NCBI GenBank assembly: GCA_947496065.1
Contig: CANMBF010000012.1
Coordinates: 1-62,214 of the forward strand
DNA length: 62,214 bases
Source of the DNA: Bacteroidota bacterium
GTDB lineage: Bacteria; Bacteroidota; Bacteroidia; NS11-12g; UBA955
Direction of reading: 5' to 3'
Under the pieces are notes generated by a model. That model made no database searches. It was not told the DNA's origin and saw only the letters and a list, made by a program, of their open reading frames with translations. Position numbers and translations under genes: made by a program. Position 1 is the stretch's first letter, and every line of letters starts with the position of its first letter. Positions 45,935 through 54,909 of this stretch are shown piece by piece.

Positions 45935-46696
45935 CTACTGAAAAACTTTAGTACCTACACGTATCAGATTACTGCCACAAGCGATGGCCAAATTGTAATC
46001 GTTGCTCATGCCCATCGAAATGGTTTCGAAACCTGGCAAATTGTATTGGGCTTTTAATTCATCGAAAAAGGATTTCAAACTTTTAAATTCCCTTTCTACT
46101 TGTTGCAAATCATCGGTGAAGGTGGCCATGCCCATGATACCTGTAATCTTTATATTGTTGAGTGTTTTTAATTCATCAAAGAAGGATTTCAAACTTTTAA
46201 ATTCCCTTTCTACTTGTTGCAAATCATCGGTGAAGGTGGCCATGCCCATGATACCTGTAATCTTTATATTGTTGAGTGTTTTTAATTCATCTGCATTTAA
46301 TAATGCAATGCACTCTTCCTTGCTCAATCCAAACTTGGTGTCTTCTTGGGCGATGTAAATTTGTAGTAGGCATTCAATAACGCGAGCATCTTTTAAAGCT
46401 TGCTTATTAATTTCTATTAATAATTTTAAACTATCGACACTTTGTATGGTGTGTATAAAAGGCGTAATGTATTTAACCTTGTTGGTTTGTAAGTGCCCAA
46501 TTAAATGCCATTCAATGTCTTTGGGTAAGGCCTCATAGCGTTCTAACAAAGGTTGAACTTTGTTTTCTGCAAATAATCGATGACCAGCATCGTATGCGTC
46601 TTGGATTTCTGAAATGGTTCTGAATTTAGAAACCACTACCAATTTCACATTGTGGCCTACTTCTTGTTTAATATGGTTTATGTTTTCAGCAATCAT
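45935..46696 (-). CDS. YggS/PLPBP family PLP-homeostasis protein with internal duplication
   Basis: From ATG 46696 the protein has 253 residues. The PLP-binding lysine is K24 in VVVSKFRT; FAENKVQPLLERYE, WHLIGHLQTNKVKYI, SMGMSNDY and the final RVGTKVF follow the family. Residues 136-173 (DELKTLNNIK to SFF) are repeated almost exactly as 174-211, from a 114-bp direct repeat; without it the length is 215, normal for the family. The added strand-helix unit sits inside the barrel, so the protein may be impaired or tolerant. Longer starts (46813) lie antisense to the next gene. Confidence 0.9.
   Translation of the reverse strand: MIAENINHIKQEVGHNVKLVVVSKFRTISEIQDAYDAGHRLFAENKVQPLLERYEALPKDIEWHLIGHLQTNKVKYITPFIHTIQSVDSLKLLIEINKQALKDARVIECLLQIYIAQEDTKFGLSKEECIALLNADELKTLNNIKITGIMGMATFTDDLQQVEREFKSLKSFFDELKTLNNIKITGIMGMATFTDDLQQVEREFKSLKSFFDELKAQYNLPGFETISMGMSNDYNLAIACGSNLIRVGTKVFQ
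46052..46291. repeat. 114-bp in-frame direct duplication
   Basis: Units start at TTTTAATTCATC at 46052 and 46166, with the same 12-mer again at 46280, giving a period of exactly 114 bp (38 codons). The copies differ by only a few bases (AAAAAGG versus AAGAAGG). The bounding 12-mer suggests slippage or recombination between short repeats. Confidence 0.93.
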
Positions 46697-46712
46697 TACA
46701 TTTGCAAAAGTA
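46697..46712. promoter_or_regulatory. Two opposed -7 boxes filling a 16-bp divergent gap
   Basis: The whole gap between ATG 46696 (minus) and ATG 46713 (plus) is TACATTTG followed by CAAAAGTA: a plus-strand TAnnTTTG and a minus-strand TAnnTTTG abutting. Both transcripts would be leaderless or nearly so. No convincing -33 TTTG is seen at 19 bp on either side. Confidence 0.55.
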
Positions 46713-47096
46713 ATGCAACACAAGCTTATTATAAGTCTATTCTTTCTGACAGCTATGCTAAGTGCCTGTTCGGATGGCCATAAAAAAGTATCGAGTAAAC
46801 CAAAATGGGTCATAGAAGAAAAGAAAATGGTGGATATGATAGTGGATTTAAGAATAGTAGATGCTGCTACTTACAACAACAATTCAGGTCCCCCACGCGA
46901 TAAATCTAAGGACTGGTATTTTGTAATGAAGAAATACAAAGTTGAAGACAGTATTTTTAGAAAGAGTCATGATTACTATTGCAAATACCCTGAGGTACTC
47001 GAAGTGATTTACGAAGAAGTAATTGACAAGCTCAGTGAGATGCAGGCCGTGAATGCAGAAAATGTAGGCTTAGTGGATACGTTGAACCACAAATAA
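46713..47096 (+). CDS. DUF4296 lipoprotein
   Basis: From ATG 46713 the protein has 127 residues with a lipoprotein signal (FFLTAMLSACSDG, lipidated Cys near residue 19) and the DUF4296 pattern (MVDMIVDLRIVDAATYN, YKVEDSIFRKSHDYYCKYPE, VIDKLSEMQ). The function is unknown. An upstream start at 46614 would read through the divergent gene and lose the signal peptide. It ends 3 bp from the convergent DPP gene's stop. Confidence 0.88.
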   Translation: MQHKLIISLFFLTAMLSACSDGHKKVSSKPKWVIEEKKMVDMIVDLRIVDAATYNNNSGPPRDKSKDWYFVMKKYKVEDSIFRKSHDYYCKYPEVLEVIYEEVIDKLSEMQAVNAENVGLVDTLNHK

Positions 47097-47099
47097 TTT

Positions 47100-49277
47100 T
47101 TACAAATTCTCCATGATGTAATCGGTGATCTTTTGCATCAGATGCACTCTGTCTTTACCAGCCACATTGTGTTTATGACCAGGGTAAACGAAATAATCTA
47201 AATTGGTATTCACATTGTCGACTGCGGCTTTACAATACAACAAACTGTGTTGCCATAAGACCACATCATCATCGCAACCGTGAATCATTAAGAGTTTAGA
47301 TTCCAAATTATCGACATATTTAATCAAGTTGGCTTTGGCATATCCTTCAGGATTTTCTTCGGGGGTATCCATGTAGCGCTCGGTGTACATAATCTCATAT
47401 AATTTCCAGTCGATTACCGGACCGCCAGCAACTCCCACTTGGAAAACACCAGGCATGCGGGTCATCATCGAAGTAGTCATAAAACCACCAAAGCTCCAAC
47501 CATGCACAGCCATTCTATCTGGATTCACGTAACTCAAATTCTTTAAATAATTAATGCCGGCTAATTGGTCTTCCATTTCTAAAGTACCCAATTGACGGTG
47601 GGTCGCACTTTCGAATTCATGTCCACGGTTAGATGAACCTCTGTTGTCTAATGTGAATACTATATAACCTTGTTGGGCCATTGATTGCATCCAACCATTG
47701 CTACCACCCAACCATGAGTTGGTAACCATTTGCGCATGCGGACCGCCATATACATAAACAATAACAGGATACTGTTTAGTTTTATCAAAATCGGGCGGTG
47801 TTATCATTCTGCAATGCAAGACGGTTCCATTGCTAACAATAGGAAACAAACTTGTTTCACCCAATTTAAAATCGGCCAAAGGATTTGGGGCATCTAATAA
47901 TAGTTTACTTGCATTTTCATTCTTTGTATTGATCAAAGTAATTTTACGTGCAACGGTTGTAGAGTTTAAATAATTGAGAATGTAAGTACCGCGTTTGTTT
48001 ACAAAACTTGCATTGGTGCCTTGTTCGGTAGTGAGCTTTTTAAAGTTTTTACCATTTAATTCAACACTGTAGGTATGTCTTTCGAGTGGACTTTCTTTTG
48101 TACTCTCGAAGAAAACTGTTTCACCGTCGGCATCGGTGCCCAATAAATTGGTGACCATCCATTTGCCTTGGGTGAGTTGACGGATTAATTGACCTTCGTT
48201 GCTATATAAATACAAATGGTTGTAGCCATCTCTTTCTGATTGCCAAATAAAACGATCGGGACTAGCAGGAATAAAATACAAGGGATGTTGTGGTTCGACA
48301 TATTTCTCATCGCGCTCTTCGAACAGAGACAATTCGATATGACCATGCAAAGCATTGTAACGGTTCAAGAACATTTGATTTTGACCGCGGTTAACAATAG
48401 CTACATAAATGCTTTCTTCATCGGGACTCCATGTTACATTGGTTAAATATTGTTCTTTCGGTTCACCTGTTTCTAAGTAATTTAGTTTACCGTTATTTAA
48501 ATCATATACACCAATGGTGACATGGTGACTTTTGGCCCCAGCCGTTGGATATTTAATGGTGGTGGTACTTGCAGGTACTGTGCTATTATCGTATATAGAA
48601 TAATCTGTTACCATGCTTTCGTCCATGCGGTAGAAGGCTAGCTTATTACCTTTAGGACTCCAGAATAAACCCTTGGTAATACCAAATTCATTGCGGTGAA
48701 CACTTTGACCATAGACAATGCCTTTGCCACCATCGGTGGTAATTTGTTTGATACCAGAGCCCGTTGTGATATAAATATTGTCATTCAAGATAAAAGCGAT
48801 ATAGCCTTTGGTACTTTCTATTTCTTCGAACTCAGCCTTTTCGTTGGTTGTGAATAATTCTCGAAACGCTTGAGATGAGATGTTATAATTAAGGAATTTG
48901 GCACCATGCTTAATTCTAAAATTCTCGTTGTCTAACCATTGAAAAACGGGAATTGATTTAAGACTTAACTTTGAATCGAATGCTTTAATGGCTTCGTTTA
49001 ATACGACAAGTGTTGTAGTAGAATCCACTTTGCCATTTTCGGCTTCTGTTAATACAATGCGCGCCCCTACCCCATTAATGACGTAACTATATTTATTACC
49101 ACTTGGCAACCATTGCAGTTGACTTAATGATTTGGCCCTTAAAGACTGTTTGGTATTTTTATCAATCATCATCACGGCTTCTTCCATGGTAAACATGCGA
49201 GCGGTTTGGGCGAAGATGAATTGACTTGACAAAAGGGCTATGAACAAGCCTAGAACTTTTAATTTTGAATACAACAT
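47100..49277 (-). CDS. Second S9 family DPP IV-type peptidase
   Basis: The 725-residue protein has a signal peptide (about 1-23, ending FAQ), a DPP IV beta-propeller and a hydrolase domain with HGWSFGG (Ser595), a DDD triad whose middle Asp is about 670 (HGCDDDVVLW), and His703 in GHKHNV. It parallels the enzyme at 6533-8713 but lacks the same double-Glu WVYEEE motif region and has Val where DPP IV has Asn after the catalytic Asp, so its specificity probably differs. It is exported and monocistronic. Confidence 0.94.
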   Translation of the reverse strand: MLYSKLKVLGLFIALLSSQFIFAQTARMFTMEEAVMMIDKNTKQSLRAKSLSQLQWLPSGNKYSYVINGVGARIVLTEAENGKVDSTTTLVVLNEAIKAFDSKLSLKSIPVFQWLDNENFRIKHGAKFLNYNISSQAFRELFTTNEKAEFEEIESTKGYIAFILNDNIYITTGSGIKQITTDGGKGIVYGQSVHRNEFGITKGLFWSPKGNKLAFYRMDESMVTDYSIYDNSTVPASTTTIKYPTAGAKSHHVTIGVYDLNNGKLNYLETGEPKEQYLTNVTWSPDEESIYVAIVNRGQNQMFLNRYNALHGHIELSLFEERDEKYVEPQHPLYFIPASPDRFIWQSERDGYNHLYLYSNEGQLIRQLTQGKWMVTNLLGTDADGETVFFESTKESPLERHTYSVELNGKNFKKLTTEQGTNASFVNKRGTYILNYLNSTTVARKITLINTKNENASKLLLDAPNPLADFKLGETSLFPIVSNGTVLHCRMITPPDFDKTKQYPVIVYVYGGPHAQMVTNSWLGGSNGWMQSMAQQGYIVFTLDNRGSSNRGHEFESATHRQLGTLEMEDQLAGINYLKNLSYVNPDRMAVHGWSFGGFMTTSMMTRMPGVFQVGVAGGPVIDWKLYEIMYTERYMDTPEENPEGYAKANLIKYVDNLESKLLMIHGCDDDVVLWQHSLLYCKAAVDNVNTNLDYFVYPGHKHNVAGKDRVHLMQKITDYIMENL

Positions 49278-49379
49278 ATTAAACGGTTATGAGTCGCAAA
49301 TTTGCTTAAAAAAATTGAAAGCATTGTATAGTTAGTTTAAAAATTAGATAAATGAACAAAATCAGATTAATTATGAATC

Positions 49380-49949
49380 TTACAAATATTTAAAAGTTTG
49401 CATATCCATGCGGTTCTTCATTAAAAGTTGAATTAATTCTCGTCTTTTTTTACGCCATATTTTTTTATTTGGCTTCCCATAGTTGTATACTTTATTATTA
49501 CATCCAATGGTCCCACCGGTACAATACTTAAATTCTAAAAATTGAATGTATTCGTGAACCAATAACTCGTTGAAACGCATAGTTTCGAAATAACAACCTT
49601 GTTGTGTAAATAAAAGAGTTGTATCCCATATGTTGCGTTTTAATTCTTCATACGCGAAGGAGTCATTTTTACTTGCTATATATTGAAAAGCATAATATTT
49701 CAAAACATGTGAAGTATCATTGATAAAGGCAACTATCTCATTAAAACTGCATACATCAAATAGGCTATCCACCTTCAAACACAAGTTAGATTTTATATCA
49801 GAAAATCCTAAATAGTAGGATTCAATTTGTTTGCGATGTTTTATATCGTTTAATAGATTTGATTTACTATACAAACTGCTCTCCAAAGTTTGCGACAAAC
49901 ACAAATTTGAGCACAAAATAAAAAACAATAAAACACAACGACACAACAT
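49380..49949 (-). CDS. Small secreted protein of unknown function
   Basis: From ATG 49949 the protein has 189 residues with a signal peptide (MLCRCVLLFFILCSNLCLSQ) and a mature part with helix-rich stretches, several Cys (YCTGGTIGCNNK) and a basic C-terminus (KKIWRKKRRELIQLLMK). I recognise no family. The TTG at 49967 is rejected because it precedes the signal. It starts 8 bp after the stop of the large subtilase gene on the same strand and is probably co-transcribed with it. Confidence 0.65.
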   Translation of the reverse strand: MLCRCVLLFFILCSNLCLSQTLESSLYSKSNLLNDIKHRKQIESYYLGFSDIKSNLCLKVDSLFDVCSFNEIVAFINDTSHVLKYYAFQYIASKNDSFAYEELKRNIWDTTLLFTQQGCYFETMRFNELLVHEYIQFLEFKYCTGGTIGCNNKVYNYGKPNKKIWRKKRRELIQLLMKNRMDMQTFKYL

Positions 49950-49956
49950 CCAATTT

Positions 49957-52900
49957 CTATTGACCAAGTTTCACAAATTTGGCAGTGAAAGTTTCTCCAT
50001 TCACTACTAATTTCAGGGTATATACACCCGAGGCAATGCCAATTAAATTAATCGCATAATCTTCATATGGAGGATAGAGTTTTTGGTTTTTTATAATTAA
50101 CTTACCAATGGCATCGGTAATACTCAATTTTATTTCGCCTGCTAATTGGTTCAGATTTAAATACAATACATCTTTTACAGGATTAGGATACAAACTAATT
50201 TGGTAATTTTTGAAACTAATTGGATCATCGTTCATCAATAATTGGCAAATTGTATCGCTGCAATTAATACTGTCGCGTTGAATCTTGCAGATGTTAAATC
50301 GACCGTAATTATTATAGGTGTGTGTGGCTAATGAATCGCTTTCTTTTGTTAACTGACCATCACCCCAATCGATGTAATTATCGAAGCTATTGATGTCCAA
50401 TTTCAACGCTGTTTTTTTAAGAATGACGCTATTGATACTGAAATTATTTTTACTAAAATCGCTGACGTACACTGGTAAAATAAAATGAGAGGTATCACTA
50501 CAACCATCATTTATAATAGCTGTATATTGAGTGCTCAATTGGTCTTTAAACAATTGTGTTTTGCCGCTCGGTAAGCGGTCCCAAGTAAGGGTGGATGGGT
50601 AAGTTGAATTAACTGTAAAGTTAACGAGCTGATCATCGTAGCTGCATTTTTTTATAACGGATGGACTGATGCCTAATTTTTGACCAACTGTTACTAGCAC
50701 ATCACTGCTTAGACTATCGGCACAAGCATCTTTCAAGTCGATGTGATAAGTAGCTGTTTTAAATGAATCGACCAATATGCTATTTGTTTTGAATTGGTTC
50801 CAATAAAAGTGTTGGGTATTGGTTTTACCACCTTTGTATTGTGCGGTTAACTTAAGGGCTTTACCAAAACAAGTTGAGGTATCTTGGGTCATGATTAAGG
50901 CCAATGGTTGGTAGACATTCACCAAAACACTATCGCTTGCAGTAGGCACTGTGCAGGCATCGGAAACAGTGGCTTTAATCAATTTTGTATTTAAAGGCAA
51001 GTACGAAACTGTAGTACCTGTTTTTGATAAAGGACTCCATGTGACGATGCTTTGTTGGCTAATTCCACCACTCACTTGCGCTTTTAGTGTCACTGATTTT
51101 GCATGGCACAAGGTATCTATTTTATCTATTTTTATAGAGAGCGGTTCTCTTACAAACACAAATATAGAATCGGTTTTTGCAGGACTGCATCCATCGCTTA
51201 AAGTAACTGGCAACCAAGTTGATTGTTTTAAAATGATACTAGGATTTGTGCCCGATAATTGATTGTTCTTCCATGTTATCGTGCGAGTACCTACTCTACC
51301 GCCATCGGGATACATGCTTAAATTGACGGATGTACCATTACAGATGGTATCCTTATTGGCTCTTAAGACGATTGACAAAGGTGGCAAAACCGTAATTAAT
51401 ACAGAATCAGAAACTGATTTTTCGGTACAGTTATCAGTTAGTGTTAAATAAAAACGTTGGGTAGTTGTAAGGGTCATGTTTCTAATTTTAACACTGGCTC
51501 CTAAGTCTTTCCATAAATACGTATAACTTCCATTGCCTCCACTTGGTTGTGCTTTAATGGTGCCTTTGGTATTGTAACAAATGGTAGAGTCTTTAATGAT
51601 GGATAAGTTTAATGGCTGATACATTTTGATGTATACAGATTTTGTTATGGTATCAGGATAACAATTATCGAAGTAATAAAATTTAATGACCTGATTTTTA
51701 ATAATTTTTTTACTGATGCTATTCTGCAAATAGGTTGAATCTTCGGTTTTAATTAATAGCTTTTGGAAACCCGGTCGCCCACCCGATAAGGTTGGTCCAA
51801 GCGAGATGGTTTCACCCACACAAGCCCTCAGTGTATCGACGGCAGTGATGCTTGGCACAGGAAATAAACTGTAATCATTTCTGCCATTTAATTTGGCGGA
51901 TTTGGTTAGATCTTTAGATTTAGTTATTCCACATAAATTACTCACCTCGGCCCATATCGCCAAAGGTCTTTTAATAGTAGTTGTATAAGTATTAGATGTA
52001 CCTTTTTGCAAAACAATGGAGGCACTTGCAGAATCGTTGTACCAAGTAATTTTTGCTGGCACTTTACTTTTTACTTTGATAGAATCTTTGATAGTACTTG
52101 CAAAACAAACAGTGGTATCTTTATTATAAAAATTGACCACCAAGTTAGAATCGAGTTTAACACTTGCAGATCTCGAATAGACTGGAGCCAAGCATACGTT
52201 TTTGTAGGAACGTCTTACCCAATAACTAAAATCAGATACATACAATTTACAGTTAATTGAATCGATGGCATTGCCAATGGCTGACCAAGTAGTGCCATTA
52301 TTTTTACTATACTCCCAAGTGGCAGTAATGGGATTGGTACCGGTAGCTTTGGATTTTAAAAAAAATATATTGGTATAACAAGTGCTGGTATCTTTGGGTT
52401 GAAGAGTTATGCGCGGAGGGAAATTAGTATTGGTAGGTGTCCCTGAAATGGCACGGCAGCGCATGCTTTCGGCTCCATTGGTGGTTCTGCGAGAAACAGA
52501 GAACCAATACAAATTCGTATTGTTTAATTTGGTTACTAAAAATGCACTATCCTTTGTTGTACCGATGGCTTGCATTTTTCCATTTTTCATTTGATAGACA
52601 GTATAGAAAGCTGTTTTCGGCATGGCAGTCCAACGCAAATATAACTGACTATCGCAGGCCAATGTATTAAGGCCAGTAATCGGACTAGCAATGCTAAACA
52701 CATTATCAGAAACATCGGCAATGGTGCCATTGCTTATGCGTATTAAAGCACGACCGGTGGTAATCGTATCTGCCAAAGTTTGCCAGACATAATACCTTTG
52801 GGCATTGGGAACATTGGAGGCGATGGCTTGCCAACTGAGGCCACTATCCTTTGAGAATTCTAATTTATAGTTGCCCGAAACTCCAAAATTATCCCAGCGA

Positions 52901-54735
52901 ATAATTTGTGCTTTAGCAGCTGTTGATGGCGACAACATCGACTCACCACCATTGGGATAAGTGACACTTAATTTCTTTGGTTCTTTCAACCAAGTAATGG
53001 CGAAAGCTTGTTTCCCTAACGGAATTTTCTTTCCAAAAACGCTTATGATATAACGCCCCCTATTGGGATTTTTGATGGTGACTTGTTCAATATTGTTGAT
53101 ACTATCGCGTTTGCGAATGGCCAAGGCGCTTGGCAAACTTGGATTGCACCACCAAGGTTGAAAGACATTGCCGAGTGAATCGGTAATTGTTAAATCTAAA
53201 TCATTCACTAAAATGGGACTTGATGAAGGATTCACTTCAATATCATTCCAAGTTAACATGACCCTCAGTTCATTTAAATTGGTCGGTAAATAAATGGTAT
53301 CTAAATAACTGTTATTATTGGCCACACTATCGATGTTCCAAAAACCAGAGTCGATTAAATTGACAGCGGTTTGTCCATTGATTCTTCCAAAACCAAAGTA
53401 ATAATCGGGCCCCGCGTTTCCGATATCATCGGCCGAATTGGAGATGATATTTTTAGCTAAAAAATTACTTGGGAACACATTGTACTTGGCTTTAAATTTC
53501 TCGTATAAAAGCGCTATGGAGCCTGATGCACCAGGCGTTGCCATTGAGGTACCATTCCATCCGCCTGAATACGTATTGTTATTTTGGGTACTATAAACAT
53601 TCACCCCTACAGCACTTATTTCGGGTTTAAAACGACCATCTTGTGTAGGACCAGCACAACTAAAATAGGAGTCACCATCGGTGCTATTGACTGCGGCAAC
53701 CGACAAGGTGTTTTTAGCACTTTGAAAGCCTGGCAAGATGGTTTTATATCCACCTGAAACGCAATTCATGCCTCGTGAATTTCCAGCTGCGAACACATGC
53801 AATAAATCTTGGCGTTTATTCGACAAGCGATCCATGTCTGTACTGGTTATATCATACAGTGCAAAATCGATACAATTATTAGTCCAGTAGCCATATGAAT
53901 TTTGTGTAATTTGAAAACCATATTTAGGTTGACAGGTATCCATTTCAATTGGTATATCACCATTGAAATCCCAACTAAATATTTTTGCTTCGGGGGCCAT
54001 GCCTCGGGCATCGGGCTCAAGGTTTCCTGCTCCCGCCATGGTGCCTCCAACATGGGTAGCATGCGAGTTGATACCCAATTTTTTAACAACGGTTAAGCGA
54101 CTATCAAAATCGATGTGGCGACCGATATCGCCTCCATCCCACTCACCTAGCGAAACACCCTTACCTGTTAACAATGAGGCATTGGGAACATTGGGGGAAA
54201 AGTGGGATACGCGGTGGTTGCTGCGTTCAACAAAATTGATGGCTTGCACATGTGGAGGAAGGAATGAAATAAATTTCACATTTTCGTTGGTTAATAAAAG
54301 TGTAATTTCATTTAATGTCGTTTTAATTCTTAGACTCAAGCTTATTGGGCGTTTATATAAAACAGTACCGTGGTATTGTTTCAATACAAATGAATTTTCA
54401 AGGACAGTTAAACTTTCTTCATCAAAACAAGCAACATCAATAAATTGAAATGTATCTTTGGTTTGCCATTGATGATATATTTTTTGTGAAGGACGAATAA
54501 TTTGAAAGGCACTTGAATTTTCTTTCAAAAGTGCGTTTGACTGGTTTAAGATTTTAACATAACATGAATCACTCGAATACAAACCACCATAAACGAATGC
54601 TGTTGAATTAACTAAAGAATGTAAATAAAAATTAGTCGACACCATTGTATAGGATGGCCAGTTTATTTGCGCGCTTAAGGTCAAAACGCAAAACAGAAAG
54701 CCATACAAGAGTTTATATTTTATGTTTTTTATCAT
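49957..54735 (-). CDS. T9SS type A S8 (subtilisin) peptidase with Ig-like repeats
   Basis: The 1592-residue protein has a signal peptide (1-22), an S8 catalytic domain with Asp200 (GEWDGGD), His225 (NSHATHVGGT) and Ser397 (GTSMATPGASG), and then a proprotein-convertase-like beta domain. A fibronectin-like region and about five tandem repeats of 78-82 residues follow (from about 1038; pattern PL...DT.C...GG...W...D.C...SDSV). The type A sorting domain (about 1508-1592, LYPNPVKDVLYLNL) directs T9SS export to the cell surface. It is likely a large secreted protease or adhesin-protease. A small secreted gene follows it. Confidence 0.93.
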   Translation of the reverse strand: MIKNIKYKLLYGFLFCVLTLSAQINWPSYTMVSTNFYLHSLVNSTAFVYGGLYSSDSCYVKILNQSNALLKENSSAFQIIRPSQKIYHQWQTKDTFQFIDVACFDEESLTVLENSFVLKQYHGTVLYKRPISLSLRIKTTLNEITLLLTNENVKFISFLPPHVQAINFVERSNHRVSHFSPNVPNASLLTGKGVSLGEWDGGDIGRHIDFDSRLTVVKKLGINSHATHVGGTMAGAGNLEPDARGMAPEAKIFSWDFNGDIPIEMDTCQPKYGFQITQNSYGYWTNNCIDFALYDITSTDMDRLSNKRQDLLHVFAAGNSRGMNCVSGGYKTILPGFQSAKNTLSVAAVNSTDGDSYFSCAGPTQDGRFKPEISAVGVNVYSTQNNNTYSGGWNGTSMATPGASGSIALLYEKFKAKYNVFPSNFLAKNIISNSADDIGNAGPDYYFGFGRINGQTAVNLIDSGFWNIDSVANNNSYLDTIYLPTNLNELRVMLTWNDIEVNPSSSPILVNDLDLTITDSLGNVFQPWWCNPSLPSALAIRKRDSINNIEQVTIKNPNRGRYIISVFGKKIPLGKQAFAITWLKEPKKLSVTYPNGGESMLSPSTAAKAQIIRWDNFGVSGNYKLEFSKDSGLSWQAIASNVPNAQRYYVWQTLADTITTGRALIRISNGTIADVSDNVFSIASPITGLNTLACDSQLYLRWTAMPKTAFYTVYQMKNGKMQAIGTTKDSAFLVTKLNNTNLYWFSVSRRTTNGAESMRCRAISGTPTNTNFPPRITLQPKDTSTCYTNIFFLKSKATGTNPITATWEYSKNNGTTWSAIGNAIDSINCKLYVSDFSYWVRRSYKNVCLAPVYSRSASVKLDSNLVVNFYNKDTTVCFASTIKDSIKVKSKVPAKITWYNDSASASIVLQKGTSNTYTTTIKRPLAIWAEVSNLCGITKSKDLTKSAKLNGRNDYSLFPVPSITAVDTLRACVGETISLGPTLSGGRPGFQKLLIKTEDSTYLQNSISKKIIKNQVIKFYYFDNCYPDTITKSVYIKMYQPLNLSIIKDSTICYNTKGTIKAQPSGGNGSYTYLWKDLGASVKIRNMTLTTTQRFYLTLTDNCTEKSVSDSVLITVLPPLSIVLRANKDTICNGTSVNLSMYPDGGRVGTRTITWKNNQLSGTNPSIILKQSTWLPVTLSDGCSPAKTDSIFVFVREPLSIKIDKIDTLCHAKSVTLKAQVSGGISQQSIVTWSPLSKTGTTVSYLPLNTKLIKATVSDACTVPTASDSVLVNVYQPLALIMTQDTSTCFGKALKLTAQYKGGKTNTQHFYWNQFKTNSILVDSFKTATYHIDLKDACADSLSSDVLVTVGQKLGISPSVIKKCSYDDQLVNFTVNSTYPSTLTWDRLPSGKTQLFKDQLSTQYTAIINDGCSDTSHFILPVYVSDFSKNNFSINSVILKKTALKLDINSFDNYIDWGDGQLTKESDSLATHTYNNYGRFNICKIQRDSINCSDTICQLLMNDDPISFKNYQISLYPNPVKDVLYLNLNQLAGEIKLSITDAIGKLIIKNQKLYPPYEDYAINLIGIASGVYTLKLVVNGETFTAKFVKLGQ

Positions 54736-54909
54736 TGGGTTAGACGCTTAATAACATGCAATTTAAGACATTTTTATTGAATAGCACAACTATGACCTTT
54801 TAGGAACATTATTAAAAAAATGAGGAAACAGGCAACACATTTAAATAATGCTGTGTCTTGATTTCAAGTTACCGTTCTTTTATCAATCACCTTTTAACTT
54901 CATCAGCTT

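Noticed and set aside
46697-46813. Longer N-terminus for the YggS-family protein
   Set aside because: It would be antisense to the lipoprotein signal peptide; MIAENINHIKQ is the normal family start.
53963-54448. 161-residue frame opposite the subtilase gene
   Set aside because: Antisense to a clearly conserved S8 catalytic domain; no own motif, and the composition is a mirror of the coding strand.
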